A DNA stretch of 64,000 nucleotides from Purpureocillium takamizusanense (taxonomy: Eukaryota > Ascomycota > Sordariomycetes > Hypocreales > Ophiocordycipitaceae), in contig NC_063072.1 in the NCBI RefSeq assembly GCF_022605165.1, positions 248,001-312,000 on the forward strand. Direction: 5' to 3'. The notes under the pieces are model-generated. The model ran no database searches. It saw nothing but the letters and a program-made list of their open reading frames with translations, and had not been told where the DNA came from. Below are positions 31,809 to 43,977 of this stretch, piece by piece (position 1 is the first letter of the stretch; each line of letters begins with the position of its first letter). A program made the translations under genes and the position numbers.

Positions 31809-34800
31809 ATGGTGCAGCTGTCGCTGCTCTCCGCCGTGCTGGCTGCGGCCGGCAGTGTCTCAGTCTCAGCGGCCGTCACCTCCGCCGCGGCGACGGGCCC
31901 CGACTTCTCCGTGACGACGGGCAACCTCTCGACGTGGAACCAGAGCGACTGGTCCATCACGGCGCATCAGTTCGTGCCCGGCCACTACCAGTCGCGCCTC
32001 GGCCTGTCCAACGGCTACGTGGGCGCGTCCGTCGCCGCCGCCGGGCCCTTCTTCGAGATCGACGTCAACCAGACGCACCGCGACGGCGGCCTCCAGCCCA
32101 CCAACGGCTGGCCGCTCTTCAACCCGCGCATCGCCTTCGCCACCATCTCGGGCTTCTACAACGTCCAGAAGAACGCCTCGGGCACCAATTACCCGTGGCT
32201 GACGCAGTATGGCTGGGACTCGTTCATCGCCGGCATCCCGCACCCGACGGCCGTCGTCTTTGGCTTTGGCGACGAGTGGCTCGATGCCGACGTCAGCAAC
32301 GAGACCGTGTCTGGCTTCCGGCAGCGGCTGTCCATGAGGGAGGGCGTCGCCGAGTGGTCGTATACGTGGACCCCCAAGAACGCGTCGGCGTCGTTTGATG
32401 TGACGTTTGCTCTCCTCTTCAGCAGGGTGCGTCCCAATGTGGTCGCTACCAAGGCCACCATCCGCGCGTCCAAGGACATCAACGGTACCGCGACGGACCT
32501 GCTCGACGGCCGCAGCGCCGTCCGCAGCTATTTGGACCAAAAGGGCGTCGTTTCCAACGGCAGCAACCCGAGCGTGTACGCCGCGGTCCATCCCAACGGG
32601 CTCGCCAACGTCACTGGCTGGGTCGTCTCCATGTCCGACTTCTCATCGACGGCGTCGGGACGCGGGCGTGAGGCCAAGGGAAAGTATCTCGGAGCCAACG
32701 AGACGACCATCGGGCAGACCTTTGACATCAGCCTCAAGGCCAACCAGACGGCCACCTTGTACAAGTACGTCGGCGTGGCGTCGACGGACAAGTTTGCAAA
32801 GGCCGAGAGCGTCGCGCGGGAGGCGGCGTCCAAGGCCAAGGCGGACGGCTGGGAGAAGCTCCGAGACGAGCACACGGCGGCGTGGGCCGAGCTCATGACG
32901 GAGCACGCCGTCGACAACTTTACAGACCCGGCGACGGGCGAGCTGCCCGACGACAGCAACGTACAGATCTTACAAGTGGCGAGCGCGGCGAGCACCTTTT
33001 ACCTCCTGCAGAACATGCGGCCCGAGGACGGCAGCGGACTCAACGACAACTCGGTGGCCGTGGGGGGGCTCACGTCGGACTCGTACGCCGGGCTCATCTT
33101 CTGGGACGCCGACACGTGGATGGCGCCGGGGCTCAACATCGCGTTCCCCAAGTACGCGCAGCAGATTGCCAACTTCCGGGTCAAGCAGCACGCCCAGGCC
33201 GTCGACAACGCCGTCTTCAACGGCTACGCCAACGACAGCTCGCTGTACTCGTGGACGGCCGGCCGCTACGGCAACTGCACCGCCACGGGGCCCTGCGTCG
33301 ACTACGAGTACCACCTCAACTACGACATTGCCTTCAACATGCTGCAGCTGCTCAACGTGACGCGGAATGAGACGTGGTTCGCCGACGGGCCCGAGCAGGT
33401 GGTCCTGAGCACCGCCTACATGACGGCCAGCCTCGTCCGGTGGAACGAGACGGAGAAGCGGTACTGGCTGCGCAACGCGACGGACCCGGACGAGTACGCC
33501 AACAACGTCGACAACCCGTCGTTTACGCTCGCGTCCGCCGGCGAGCTGCTGAGGCGCGCCAACGAGCTGCTCGTCAGCCAGGGCAAGGAGGCCAACGAGA
33601 CGTGGGCTGAGATGGCCGAGAAGATGGCCTTTCCGCGCGCCGCGTCCAACATCACGCTCGAGTACCAGACCATGAACAACTCTGTCGAGGTGAAGCAGGC
33701 CGACGTCGTGCTGGTGACGTATCCGCTGGGCTACGGATACAATTATACCCCTGACAATGCCCTCCTCGACTTGGACTACGTACGTTTTATACCCCCAATA
33801 TACAATGAGTCTCAGGGGCCAAGAGACGGCCTGGCATCAGGCGGCTAACAGAAAGACAAACAGTACTCCATCAAGCAGTCACCAGACGGTCCGGCCATGA
33901 CCTTTTCCGCCTTTGCCGCCGCCGCCAACGAGGTCTCCCCCTCGGGCTGCGCCGCATACACGTACACGCTCAAGGGGTTCCTCCCATATCTGCGCGGACC
34001 GTGGTATCAGTTCTCGGAGCAGCAGATCGACGACCCGACCATCAACGGCGGCACCAACCCCGCGTTCCCCTTCCTGACGGGCCACGGCGGCGCCATGCAG
34101 GTCGCGCCGTTTGCCTTTCTCGGCCTGCGCACCGATCAGGACGTGCTGCACGTGGCGCCGTCGCTGCCGCCGCAGCTCCCGCACCTGCGTCTGCGGCGCT
34201 TCTTCTTCGCCGGCGCCGCCTTTGACGCCGTCCTCAACACGACGCATACAAAGCTGACGCGGGTGCCCATCCCCGCCGGCGACGCCAATGCCGGGACCCT
34301 GAACGGCACGCGCTACGCGGACAAGGCGATGCCGTTCATCGCGGGCACCCCCGGCAACGACACGGGCAACGAGCAGTACACCATCAGCGTCAACCAGACA
34401 GTCGTGGTGCCCAACCGGCTGTACTGGCAAAAGGCGACGCGCGAGGGCAACCTCCTGCAATGCCTGCCCGTCACCTCGCCAGACGCATACGTAGCCGGGC
34501 AGCTCCCCGAAAGCGCCACCGACGGCGCCGCCGCAACGGCGTGGCAGCCCAAGGACGGCAACACCAGCGCGAGCATCTGGGTCAACACGACGGGCGTGCC
34601 GCCGCAAAAGGTGCGCGGCCTGTGGTTCGACTTTGGCGCGCGCCCCGTCGCGAACCTGAGCGTGTGGTTCTACAACGAGACGGCGGGCGAGGAGCGCGTC
34701 GACGCGGGCCCCGTGGTCAGCTACGACGCCGTCTCGCCCAACAGGCAGCAGGCCGGGCCGGAGACGGTGCTGCCCGTCAAGGGCAACACGACGAGCATAG

Positions 34801-34928
34801 CGCTCGCAGAGGCCCTCGACGTCTGGACGGGCGAGTGGGTGAAGCTGACGGTGCAGGGGTGCGCGGGCTGCGACGAGAGCGAGGGGGCGGGCACGGGCGG
34901 CACGGTGGCCGAGTTTGTGGTCTACTGA
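31809..34928 (+). CDS. ATH1: Acid trehalase, GH65
   Basis: A secreted or vacuolar/cell-wall enzyme that hydrolyses trehalose to glucose, used by fungi to feed on external trehalose such as insect haemolymph sugar. Exon 1 is 31809..33779 and exon 2 is 33864..34928, joined in phase 0 by an 84-bp intron; about 1011 residues, the usual length. The ATG at 31809 starts a signal peptide (MVQLSLLSAVLAAAGSVSVSAA). The N-terminal GH65 domain is followed by the (alpha/alpha)6 catalytic barrel with the FWDADTWMAP block and the EYHLNYD region carrying the likely general-acid Glu (near 500). The C-terminal part begins after the intron with the YLRGPWYQFSEQ block. Numerous N-glycosylation sequons fit an extracellular enzyme. 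Confidence 0.92.
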
Positions 34929-35644
34929 TATTTCGAGCGAGGCTTTATATATTGTATATCCTGTCCCTACTACTATAGTACATGAATAATGAAGGCAAAT
35001 ATGAAGCCGCCGTGGGTATAGTAGCGTGTACAGGGTCATATCAGAGCATAGAGTCGACCTGTCTGTGTCTCTGAGGACTTTAGTCTGTGCTCACAACTCT
35101 CAATGGTACCACCTCATCCTGCGCTCAACTGACAGCGCGACCCCAGTCCAGCCACTATCACCCTACTCGTGTGTAAGTGATCCGAACGGGAAAGTGCTCA
35201 GCAAATGGGGTCAGCCGGTATCGGTGCGCGGCATTGAGGCGGAGCAGCGTCTGGGGTTCCCCTCCCGTTGACACTGTCGGTTGCGGCGGCGTTGTCTGTC
35301 GTCTTACACAGCATATACTTCCCTCTTGTGGCGAGCGGGGTTGATTACATCCATCGGATTTGAGTGGCATCGCATGCGTGGCCATGCATGCAGATGGCAC
35401 GGCCGCACCCTCGGACCGACCCATTCATCAGTCGCTCGCAGGGCTCGTTACGACGTGATGTTGCGCCCCCTGTAGGGACATGCCTGCACACATGTGACGG
35501 GAGCAGCACCCGGGAATTGACGCGGGAGCTACCCCTCTTGTTTCCTCCAATTTGTGATTGAATTTGTACTCCTAGCTCGATCCTCCCGGGCCGTGACGAA
35601 CCAGCTCGTGGTGTTGACATAGTTTCGTCACCATTGAAGCCATC
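34929..35644. other. Intergenic, no gene recognised
   Basis: 3' flank of the trehalase gene and promoter of the carboxypeptidase gene. No coding or repeat feature seen. Confidence 0.5.
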
Positions 35645-37503
35645 ATGAAAGACTCGCCCACCGTCGAGCGTACGCCAGAGCGGCCCCAACGTCGCCGCCT
35701 CGCGCACCTCAGTTTGTTCTTCCTGGTCCTCTTCTTTTTCGCAATTTACACGCCCATCGTTAGGTTCGCCAACCGGGGCCATGGGCGAGGATGGCTCAGC
35801 GACGTTCCCAGGCGGCACGGAGGTGGCCCCGAGGACTGGTGCAAGCTGGCCGACGTCCTTTCGCCACCCGACGACGATGGCCTCAAATCCGGAGACCGCC
35901 TCATGAGCGACGAGCAGCGCGGAATTCAGGTGAAGCGGCTGACCGACGCGGTGGCTGTCCCGACGGAGAGCTTCGACGACAATGGCGACGTGGATGCGGA
36001 TCCACGATGGGCCGTCTTTGGCGAGTTTCACAAAGTTCTTGAACAGACGTTTACGCTCGTGTAAGTCCATGTCTCAGCCAAAAGGCATCACCACTCAACA
36101 ACGCTCATTCGTTCAGACACTCCCATCTCGAGCTCAAAAAGGTCAATCGCTACGGCCTGCAGTACACCCTACGCGGCAGCGACCCGTCCCTCAAGCCGAT
36201 CCTCTTCATGGCACACCAGGACGTCGTGCCCGCCGGAAACGCATCCCACTGGAAGTACCCGCCCTTCGAACCGCATTACGACGGGCAGTTCCTCTGGGGC
36301 CGCGGCTCCAACGACTGCAAGAACGTGCTCATCGGGCTGCTGTCCGTGATGGAGGACCTGCTCTCGCAGGACTTTCGTCCCCGGCGCACCATCGTGTTTG
36401 CGTTTGGCTTCGACGAGGAGACGGGCGGCAAGCGCGGCGCCACGAAGCTGAGCGAGTCGCTCGTCGAAGAATGGGGCAGGGACTCGTTTGAGCTCGTGCT
36501 CGACGAGGGCGGCATGGGCACCGAGACGATGGGCGACGACGTGCTGTACGTGTACCCGGCCGTTAGCGAGAAGGGCTACCACGACGTCCTGCTGTCGCTC
36601 GACGTGCAGGGGGGTCACAGCTCGCGCCCGCCGCCGCACTCGGCCATCGGGGCCATGGCCGAGCTCGTCACTGAGGTCGAGCGCGAGCCGTACAAGCCGC
36701 GGCTGACGCGGGAGAGCCCCTTTCGCAGGGTGCTCGAGTGCAAGGCCAAGCACTCGCCCCGGGACGTGCAGCCGTGGCTGATGGAGGGCCTGCAGCGCTG
36801 CGATGAGGAGAAGATTGCGGAGAAGCTCGTGTCGCTTAAACCCGAGGAGGAGCGGTGGCTGATGCAGACGAGCCAGGCCGTCGATGTCATCTCGGGAGGC
36901 GTCAAGGCCAACGCCCTGCCCGAGCACGTCGAGCTGCTCATCAACCACCGCGTGGCGCAGCACGAGTCCGTCGCGTTCGTCAACCAGCGGCTAGACAAGA
37001 TCGTGAGGAGAATCGCGCACAAGTACGGTCTCGATATGCGCGGCAGCGGCGGGCAAGCGTCGCCGCCGCGCAACGACTCGGCGCTCAAAGGCTCCATCGG
37101 ATACACGGGCGTGCAAACGCTACCACCCGCGCCGCTGTCGCCCACGGACAACGACGTGTGGGCCGTATTTAGCGGCACCCTGCGGCACGCCTTCGGGTCG
37201 GTGCCGGAGGGCGAGGGCCGGACGGTGGTGCCCGTGGGTAACATCATGACGGGCAATACGGACACGGCGCACTACTGGGACCTGACGCGCAACATCTATC
37301 GGTTCACGCCGGCGCGGACTGGGACGCGGTTGAATGCCCACGGGACGGATGAGCGGATGGACATGGCGGCGCATCTAGAGGGGATGAGATTTTACTACGG
37401 TGAGTTCTTCGGGATTCCCTCTTGTGCATTGCTGTCAGGGGGGATGAGGCTAAACTGAATGATGGTAGATTTGATCAGAAACTTTGACCACTGGCAGAGT
37501 TGA
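35645..37503 (+). CDS. M20 zinc carboxypeptidase, vacuolar CPS1-like
   Basis: A Gly-X carboxypeptidase of the M20/M28 di-zinc family, cleaving short peptides in the vacuole. Exons 35645..36060, 36117..37399 and 37469..37503 join in frame (about 577 residues); the last adds only DLIRNFDHWQS. A short basic N-terminus precedes one transmembrane segment (LSLFFLVLFFFAIYTPIV, about residues 23-40), giving a type II protein as in yeast Cps1. Zinc ligands are recognisable: HQD (about 171-173), GRGSNDCK, FDEETGG (about 237-243, catalytic and ligand Glu), LDEGG and the late NAHGTDER His. The insertion domain between them has the expected length. The assignment is firm at family level. Confidence 0.9.
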
Positions 37504-38229
37504 CACCGTTATAACAGTGGTGCCGCTGGGTCCGAGGAATGGAGAGAGCCGTCCTATCGAGCACAGAGCGGCCGGACATCATAAAGGTGGCCAAGCACTG
37601 GCAGTGGTAATCTGGCATCATGAACCAACATCAATCAGCGGATACATTGGTCCATAGGAGCGACATGGCACCAAGGCGTGGAGTGAATTGCGCCAGGCAT
37701 AGCGTCTGCGTCCATCAAATTGTACCAGGCGATCGACCGTGCCGTCCACATCATGTTTGTTAGCAACGGTAGCCCGAAGCGTATGAATGGAGGTACAGTT
37801 TCAAGCCTCACTGCTGCCCTATGTCTAATGTTTGTGTCTGTATGCACGTCTGGTAGGAAGTGTGAAATGTCCACCCGTACGGCGCACCTCGTGCCCCCTT
37901 ATCTACCAACCGGCGAATGCAGCTCGATGGCTTGCTGTTCTGACTTCGACTTCCAAGCACCTCCAGGGATCAATACACCAGTCGGATTGTGCATGCCTGC
38001 GGTCAGCTGCGCTTTGCTGGCGCAGTATCATTGGGCTTCATCTTCTGCAGCATCCCGTGCAACCACGGGCCCCAGCGCCGTCATCAATATCCATGTGCAC
38101 CAACAATCATCACAACCCTCCCCCACAACACGGAACCTCGCTGCCTCCGGGTCGCAGACTCCCAAGTATACCCAACTCATCGTCCGCAAGCGACGTCTTG
38201 GAGAATCCACAGCGTGTATCTTTCCCGCC
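37504..38229. other. Intergenic, no gene recognised
   Basis: An open frame continuous with the downstream zinc-finger gene runs through here, but its composition is not protein-like. It is read as the promoter and 5' UTR of that gene. Confidence 0.45.
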
Positions 38230-38715
38230 ATGGTGACCAAACGGGGGACCAAGAAGGCGCCCAAGCCGTGGGCCCTCTACCCGTCCCTCCACGAGCAGGT
38301 GACTCGCCTGCTCGAGGAGGACGACCTATTCTTCGACTTCAATCACGCCGACGACGACGTGAGCTGCATAAGGGACTACGACACCACCATCATGGGCCAC
38401 TTTGCGTGCCGCAACGCGTCGTGCAAGTCGGACGGCTGGTCGAGCAAGAAGATCGCCATCACCATCCGCATGTACCCTGGCGCGCGATACAACGCCCGCG
38501 TCTACTTCCAGCGGTGTAAGAGTTGCAAGAAGCTGAGCAGGCCGTCTCTCGACGACTCCTATGCGGACCGAGTCGCGTACCGCCTCAAGAAGTGGTGCGG
38601 CGTGCATGTCGCGCAGCCGTACCGCAGCGGACAGAGCAAAGGCCCCCATCAAAGCGAGCTGTGCGAGGGCTGCAAGGCCGGTCACTGCAGCGAGATGAGC
38701 CAGGCGGATTTTTGA
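38230..38715 (+). CDS. 3CxxC-type zinc-finger protein
   Basis: A 161-residue protein resembling the fungal 3CxxC zinc-finger family (zf-3CxxC). After a basic start (MVTKRGTKKAPKPW) it shows the block WALYPSLHEQV, then FACRNASC, FQRCKSC, WCG and a final CEGCKAGHC, the scattered cysteine pairs typical of this domain, with a conserved aromatic strand (ARVYFQRC). No signal peptide or membrane segment. Start chosen at 38230 because the family begins close to the WxLYPSLH block and the upstream extension looks untranslated. Function of the family in filamentous fungi is poorly known; nucleic-acid or protein binding is likely. Confidence 0.75.
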   Translation: MVTKRGTKKAPKPWALYPSLHEQVTRLLEEDDLFFDFNHADDDVSCIRDYDTTIMGHFACRNASCKSDGWSSKKIAITIRMYPGARYNARVYFQRCKSCKKLSRPSLDDSYADRVAYRLKKWCGVHVAQPYRSGQSKGPHQSELCEGCKAGHCSEMSQADF

Positions 38716-39305
38716 ACGAAGTGAGTTTCAGAAAGAGACAAGATTGGGAGCATGAGGTGTACGGTTGGGGGGTCAACATCGACGCAGCGAGACACGAACG
38801 CTTCATACCACTGTCGGCAGGTCTTTGTCTCGTCCAACGCTTAACGGTCATAATTCGCACATTGCCGTTTCGGCTTTGGCATCGATGCAGGATGCAGCAG
38901 ACTCATGCTGGAAACGCAACATGGACGCAGCAGAGTCAATTCGATAGCAACACAGTTGAGTCCGTCCTTTCGAGAGGGACCGAGGCCGCACGATAAGGAA
39001 TGGGTGTTCATGTTCCGTCCCATGGCCTTGGAGAATGTACCGAATCTTCTTCTATCTATCTGATCATCAAGTCACAATTGGGAACGTGGCACAAAGTCCC
39101 TCGGTCAAGTGCATAGCTGTCATGTTGGCAGCACAACTCAAAAAGGCGTCGACATTGTGCTCCTCCAGTCGATATTGACCCCGAACAAAGTGCCGGCGTC
39201 ATTGCTGTCACCATCGCTGGGCTTGACCGAGTACCAACGGTGCCGTATTACGATCATGCCATGGTGTGTATCAAAGTATATATCGCGCTCTCCGAAGCTT
39301 TCCTC
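38716..39305. other. Convergent intergenic region
   Basis: 590 bp between the 3' ends of the zinc-finger gene and the XYR1-like gene. No coding feature supported. Confidence 0.5.
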
Positions 39306-42300
39306 TCATAGAGCGAGCCCTTTGGCGCCCTTGGTCCATCTATACAGGGACAGCGCCCGCCTCCGCGCTCGGTGCTCGTCCCAGTTCCTCGTCCCCGTGC
39401 CCTGCACGCTATACAACGTCGACCTGACCACTTTCCGAAAGTTTTTCTAATCTCCTGTGTCAGAAAGGCTTGAATCCCGTTCGTTCAAGTGTAGCACACG
39501 TACCTGAAACTCGGTGCTGAGTGTCACCACGCAGACCTCGTGTGCCCGGATGATGTTTTCGCAGGCCTGCTCGACCGACTCGTTCGGTCCAAGCTGAGGC
39601 ATCCGGTCTGCAAACAGCAGCAGGATGAAGCTTCCCTGCAGCAGGTAAATCCCAAAGAGGTACGACATGAACGTAAGCTCCGGGTCTATCGTTAGGATCG
39701 TGGACACGGACTGCGATGCGGAGATGGCGTGGGAGGCGCATTCGGTGAAGCGCTTGGAGGTGATCCAGTCGTCGCCGCCGTCGAGCATGGAGATTGCGTC
39801 CCACTTGCCGTGGAGCAGCACGTGCAATACGTGGAGGATGTGTGTGCTGTACGCCTTGACGAGGCGCACGCGCGACTGGTCGCCTGTATCAATGCCTGGT
39901 CCAGGTACTGCGCCGTGGTGGATTGCTGGCGTAGGGATGCCTGCGCCGAGATCTCGGTCCATCTGGCCAGGCAAGCCAAACGCTTGCCCGTTGAGGGCCG
40001 GGTCAGTCGGCAGCGCGTTCAAGCTCATCTCATAGTTGGCGAGTAGGTCCTGAATGACGGCAACCGAGAAAGCGTCTTCTTGTGCCCCGAGTCGCGGATG
40101 TCGCCGCCGATGGTGGACTTCGATGATGTCCCCCAAGATTGCCATGAGCGGGAGAAAGTACTCAAAGAACCCCGTGCCGCTGGCCACGACGGGAGGGCCA
40201 ATTATGCGAGTAGGGAGCCGTTTGGAGTCTATCGAGTCCAGATCCTCCCAGATGTCCTCCGGCAGCGGCGCTATTGACCTTGTCAGCGATATAGGAATAT
40301 ATATTGGCGACCGAACAATGAAAAGGTAGAAGCTCACCAAAAACCTCGCAGTAGGAATCGGGCATGGAGAGAACGGTGTTGAATGACAGACTGAGATGTC
40401 TGTCGAGGCTGTACAGAAGCCAGAACACTCTCCTCCGCTCCTCCCTACGCTCAATGTCTGCCATCGATGCATCTTCGCGGTCTCGATGGCAAGAGCAGAG
40501 TGGGTTGGCGCACGGCGAAACCGATGCAGGGCAGCGCTCGTCTTCGCGATTTAGCCTTAGCGAGTGTGCCAACCTGATGGCCTTTGACCACCATTTGTAG
40601 CAGTCGGACTTGAAATCACTACCCGAGACGGCAATGGAAAGGAGTATGAATGTGAGCACGTCGTCAATGACACCTGCTGGCTCGTTCGCTGCGGTTGTCA
40701 TTGGGAAGGCACCGAGTCCCGGGATATTGGGGTGAGGAGTCTCATGCTCGGCTCTTAGTCCACCTGTGTCGCCGTCAGTCTCCAAGAACCGCGCCGAGCG
40801 CATGCGTGCCAATGTTACGTACCGTGTATGCGCCTCCATCTATCAGGGTCTCTTTCTGACACTAATGATGTTGCGAGGTCGTACAAGTCGTTTACAACCC
40901 GCGCCCTTGTGCCAGGGACATGAAGGACCATCACGTCCGCCGTCTGCGCAACACACCACAAGATTGTTGCCAGAAGCGCTGGCGTAGTACATCTAGGCGC
41001 CGCGGGATGCAGGATGGACTTTTTGCGAAAGATTCGCGTGAGAATGTACGGCGAAGCGCCGCGGAAGAGGGAACTGCCGGGGTCGGTCAAGAATATGTCC
41101 AACAACTCACAGGCCACCGATGCGGGGATGATGTTTCGTATGTACGGCAGAACGGGCTCAAGAAACTTGTAACAACACTCGTCGGTAGGCGCCCTCTGCA
41201 ATACGTCGGGAAGGAACGCGTCCGGGCACGTCGCAGCTGTGCTGACGGACTCGCGGTGTCGATCGCCGCTCGTGCTAGATCTGAAAGATCCCCTGTGTGC
41301 TCGGCGGAGCCCAAACTCGTATGGCCCGGTTACGTGCCCATTTGCTGGTGACGGCAAGCCAACGCTTTCATCCGAGATGAGGACCTCGGAGTCAAGAAAG
41401 GGACCGTCGATGGCACCCACGGACGACGAACCGGTACGAGGTCGAAAAGCTTGCCGGTCCGTCATTTCAGGGGCGACTGACACTTGAGCATCGGAATGTG
41501 TCAGGGCGGGAATAGAGAGCGCCATTGAGGTTCGCAGAGCCTTGGCATGGTGTAGTGGCGCATATTCCGAGTCATTTGCCTGCGATGACCGAGGGCCATC
41601 GTCGTGGGTGTTTTCCCCGTTGCTGAGGGACACAGCGCCGTTGTAGGCATCGTGCTGCGGCTTCAAGAACTCACCAGGTGATTCCTTGAGTGGACTCAAA
41701 GATCGTGGGGGCGGTGAGCCTCGGGTCCTTGGAGCATTGCCGCGAACTCTGTGACGCCCAAGTGAATTAGCTGGAGGAGCGATAGCAACGCAAACATACA
41801 CGGATGAACTGACACTGACCCAGGCAGCCTCCCGCGTTTCTTCACTTCACGGTTGTAGCGACACGTGTAACCATATTCTGGAGGCCAGACGTTAGCGGCG
41901 AAAGCCAACCAGCAGCGTGTCAGGCTTTACGCCCGGTCCTTTCCAGAGGGAGGATGCTCTCGGTGATATGAAGACACATTTGGCCGAACTATGACAATGA
42001 CGAGGCGTTGTTGGCCGTACTGCACATGCAAGATAGTAAAATGCGCATCGTACCTTCGCAGCGACTGCAAGGACTAATTGGGTGACCTCTGTTTCAGCAA
42101 AGAGAAATGCATTGGGAGCGGAAGGGGGAGGGGGGGCACGCCACACCATTCTCCGTTACACCGTGTCCGCGACGCGCTGCACTTGTCGCATGCGCGCCTG
42201 GTCCTCTTCCTGGGCCTTGCGTGCTCGCCCGGCGAATTTGCCTCCGGATCTGGAGAGCGCCCTGCTGCAGCCTGCAACTGATCATGTTGGTCGCCGTCGT

Positions 42301-42307
42301 TGGACAT
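39306..42307 (-). CDS. xyr1: XYR1/XlnR-like Zn2Cys6 activator of (hemi)cellulase genes
   Basis: A transcription factor of the XlnR/XYR1 family that activates xylanase and cellulase genes. Seven exons (42307..42147, 42073..42054, 41877..41820, 41748..40823, 40763..40338, 40270..39504, 39446..39306) join in frame to about 832 residues. Exon 2 is a 20-nt microexon that completes the zinc cluster C-x2-C-x6-C-x5-C-x2-C-x6-C, followed by the basic REVKKRGR. Family-defining blocks are clear: CYKFLEPVLPYIRNIIP, LFRGASPYILTRIFRKKS, GTGFFEYFLPLMAILGDI, LLHGKWDAISML and, in the last exon, NFRKVVRS and SLYRWTKGA ending LAL. It is shorter than the 900-plus residues usual in this family, mainly in the N-terminal linker. 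Ortholog versus diverged paralogue is not settled. Confidence 0.88.
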
Positions 42308-43977
42308 TGCGTCGAAGGCCAGGCCGGTTGTTCTCGGGATGCAGATATGGGGCACTCAGGTCAATCGCTGTCAAACAAATATCCGGGGCCATGAGCCAGC
42401 CGTGTATGATGAGACACGGGCGGCAAGGCTCAGCGGGATGCCCGGTAGTCTGGTATTGCCCGACAGTGGACTCGAGATGCGGAGTGGACTTGAACCCGGG
42501 CAAATCGACAGAACCGATGATTCTATATGAGAGAGAACCGTCGGATCACGGATCAGACAGAGTGCGGGGAAGGTGGACAGGGACAAGAGCGGAGGATCAT
42601 GGGCATGGGCAAGCTGTGCTGCGACGCAACATTCCATTTCCTGCTCTCCGACTGCCGGATCCACGCTTTGCAACAACGGAGGCTAGACGGGTATGGTCCG
42701 CTGTCGATCTGAGCTGGATTCGTTCGACCCACAGACGTTAATACGTACGTACCTACGAAACGGACTCTTACGTCTTGCGAAGCCGCTTGTCGTGCCTACT
42801 CATCCTTGCCGGCCAGTCTACGCGATGTCGGTGGGCCAAAGCCAGCCAGCTGGGGCACCGCCACGGGATGCTGGGGAGGGGATGGGGGGGGGGGGGGGGG
42901 TTTCCCGTAATAATGCTGGATCCTCCCAGTCCCCCAAGCCTAGCGTACCTAGTTTTCCCCGCATGGAGATGAAGGTTAGAAGCGAGGCAGCGCCTCGGCT
43001 GGCCATCTGACACATAATATTTACCCGTCGGGTAAAAGGGCCAGAGCAATGCAAAGCTGGGGCTACCCACGCCTTTGATTGCTGGGTTGATTCTGGACCG
43101 GGTCTTGGTCTCCATCAACTTCGTACAGGCAGTTGGATTTGTCCAACGCTGCCACCGACGGGTTGTGCCTCGACTGGAGTCTGCCTCGGCAGCTAGTCGG
43201 TGTCATTGAGTAATCTGCTAAGCATGGGCTCTAGTCTCAGCCTGGGGGTCCGTACTCAAATTCCACGTACTTCGTACGTGAAACCCATTTCGTAAAACCT
43301 CACCATATAAACCTAATAAATTACATGGAGTATCTTGACTCCTCCCCTGAAGGACATTGAACTGGCCCGCTGACCGATTTAATGTTGTCAGAGCAGCCGC
43401 TCACAAAACATCAGATTGTCAGACCAGGCTGTGCACATGAGCTTGGCCACTGGAGTTGATACGGCATAACCCCGTCAGTGCAAGGAGAGCAAAAGGCTGG
43501 TGATTTGTCGAGGTTCGGTATGTGCACTGTGCCTTCAACGTGCACCACCCTCCGCCGAGGTATACGTACGTAATAATTCGGCCGCACTGTTCGTGCCCTA
43601 CATAAGACCAGAGTGTAAAAACCTAGAGCACGAATGCGCGAAGCTAGAAACGGGCCGCTGTTTCATAACGGGCACGTTGACCAAGCCTTCGACTGGAGCC
43701 TGAAGCTGCTGCATGGATCAAATGACCATGAAGCAGGCTCCGGGCGATCCTTTCGAGGGAAAAGTGGCAAAGGAATAGTGACAAATTTGATTTAATCACA
43801 CAGGTAATAACACCCGTCTGCTGGCCGCATATACCACCGTGGTTGAAGTGTTACGGGCGGGATCAACGAAAATCTACAAAGTCAAAGGCAGAGGTTGTGG
43901 TTACCCCCCGCAACATAACATATGACACAGGCCCATGGAAACGATGTGAGCACCTGACCGTGTGTGACGGCTTCTGT
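42308..43977. other. Upstream region of the xyr1-like gene, grading into AT-rich DNA
   Basis: Long upstream region with a 17-G run (42884-42900), CGTACGTAC motifs near 42745 and 43563 and a 17-bp inverted repeat. From about 43.26 kb base composition shifts toward A+T. No coding region recognised. Confidence 0.5.
43264..43280. repeat. 17-bp inverted repeat CACGTAC-TTC-GTACGTG
   Basis: Exact reverse complement of the element at 30783..30799. Sits about 1 kb upstream of the xyr1-like start codon. Confidence 0.9.

Noticed and set aside
33879..35039. 386-codon minus-strand frame
   Set aside because: Antisense shadow of the acid trehalase second exon; composition dominated by Arg, Val and Ala.
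37720..38229. 170-residue N-terminal extension of the 3CxxC zinc-finger protein
   Set aside because: Open by chance but not protein-like in composition; the ATG at 38230 fits the domain start.
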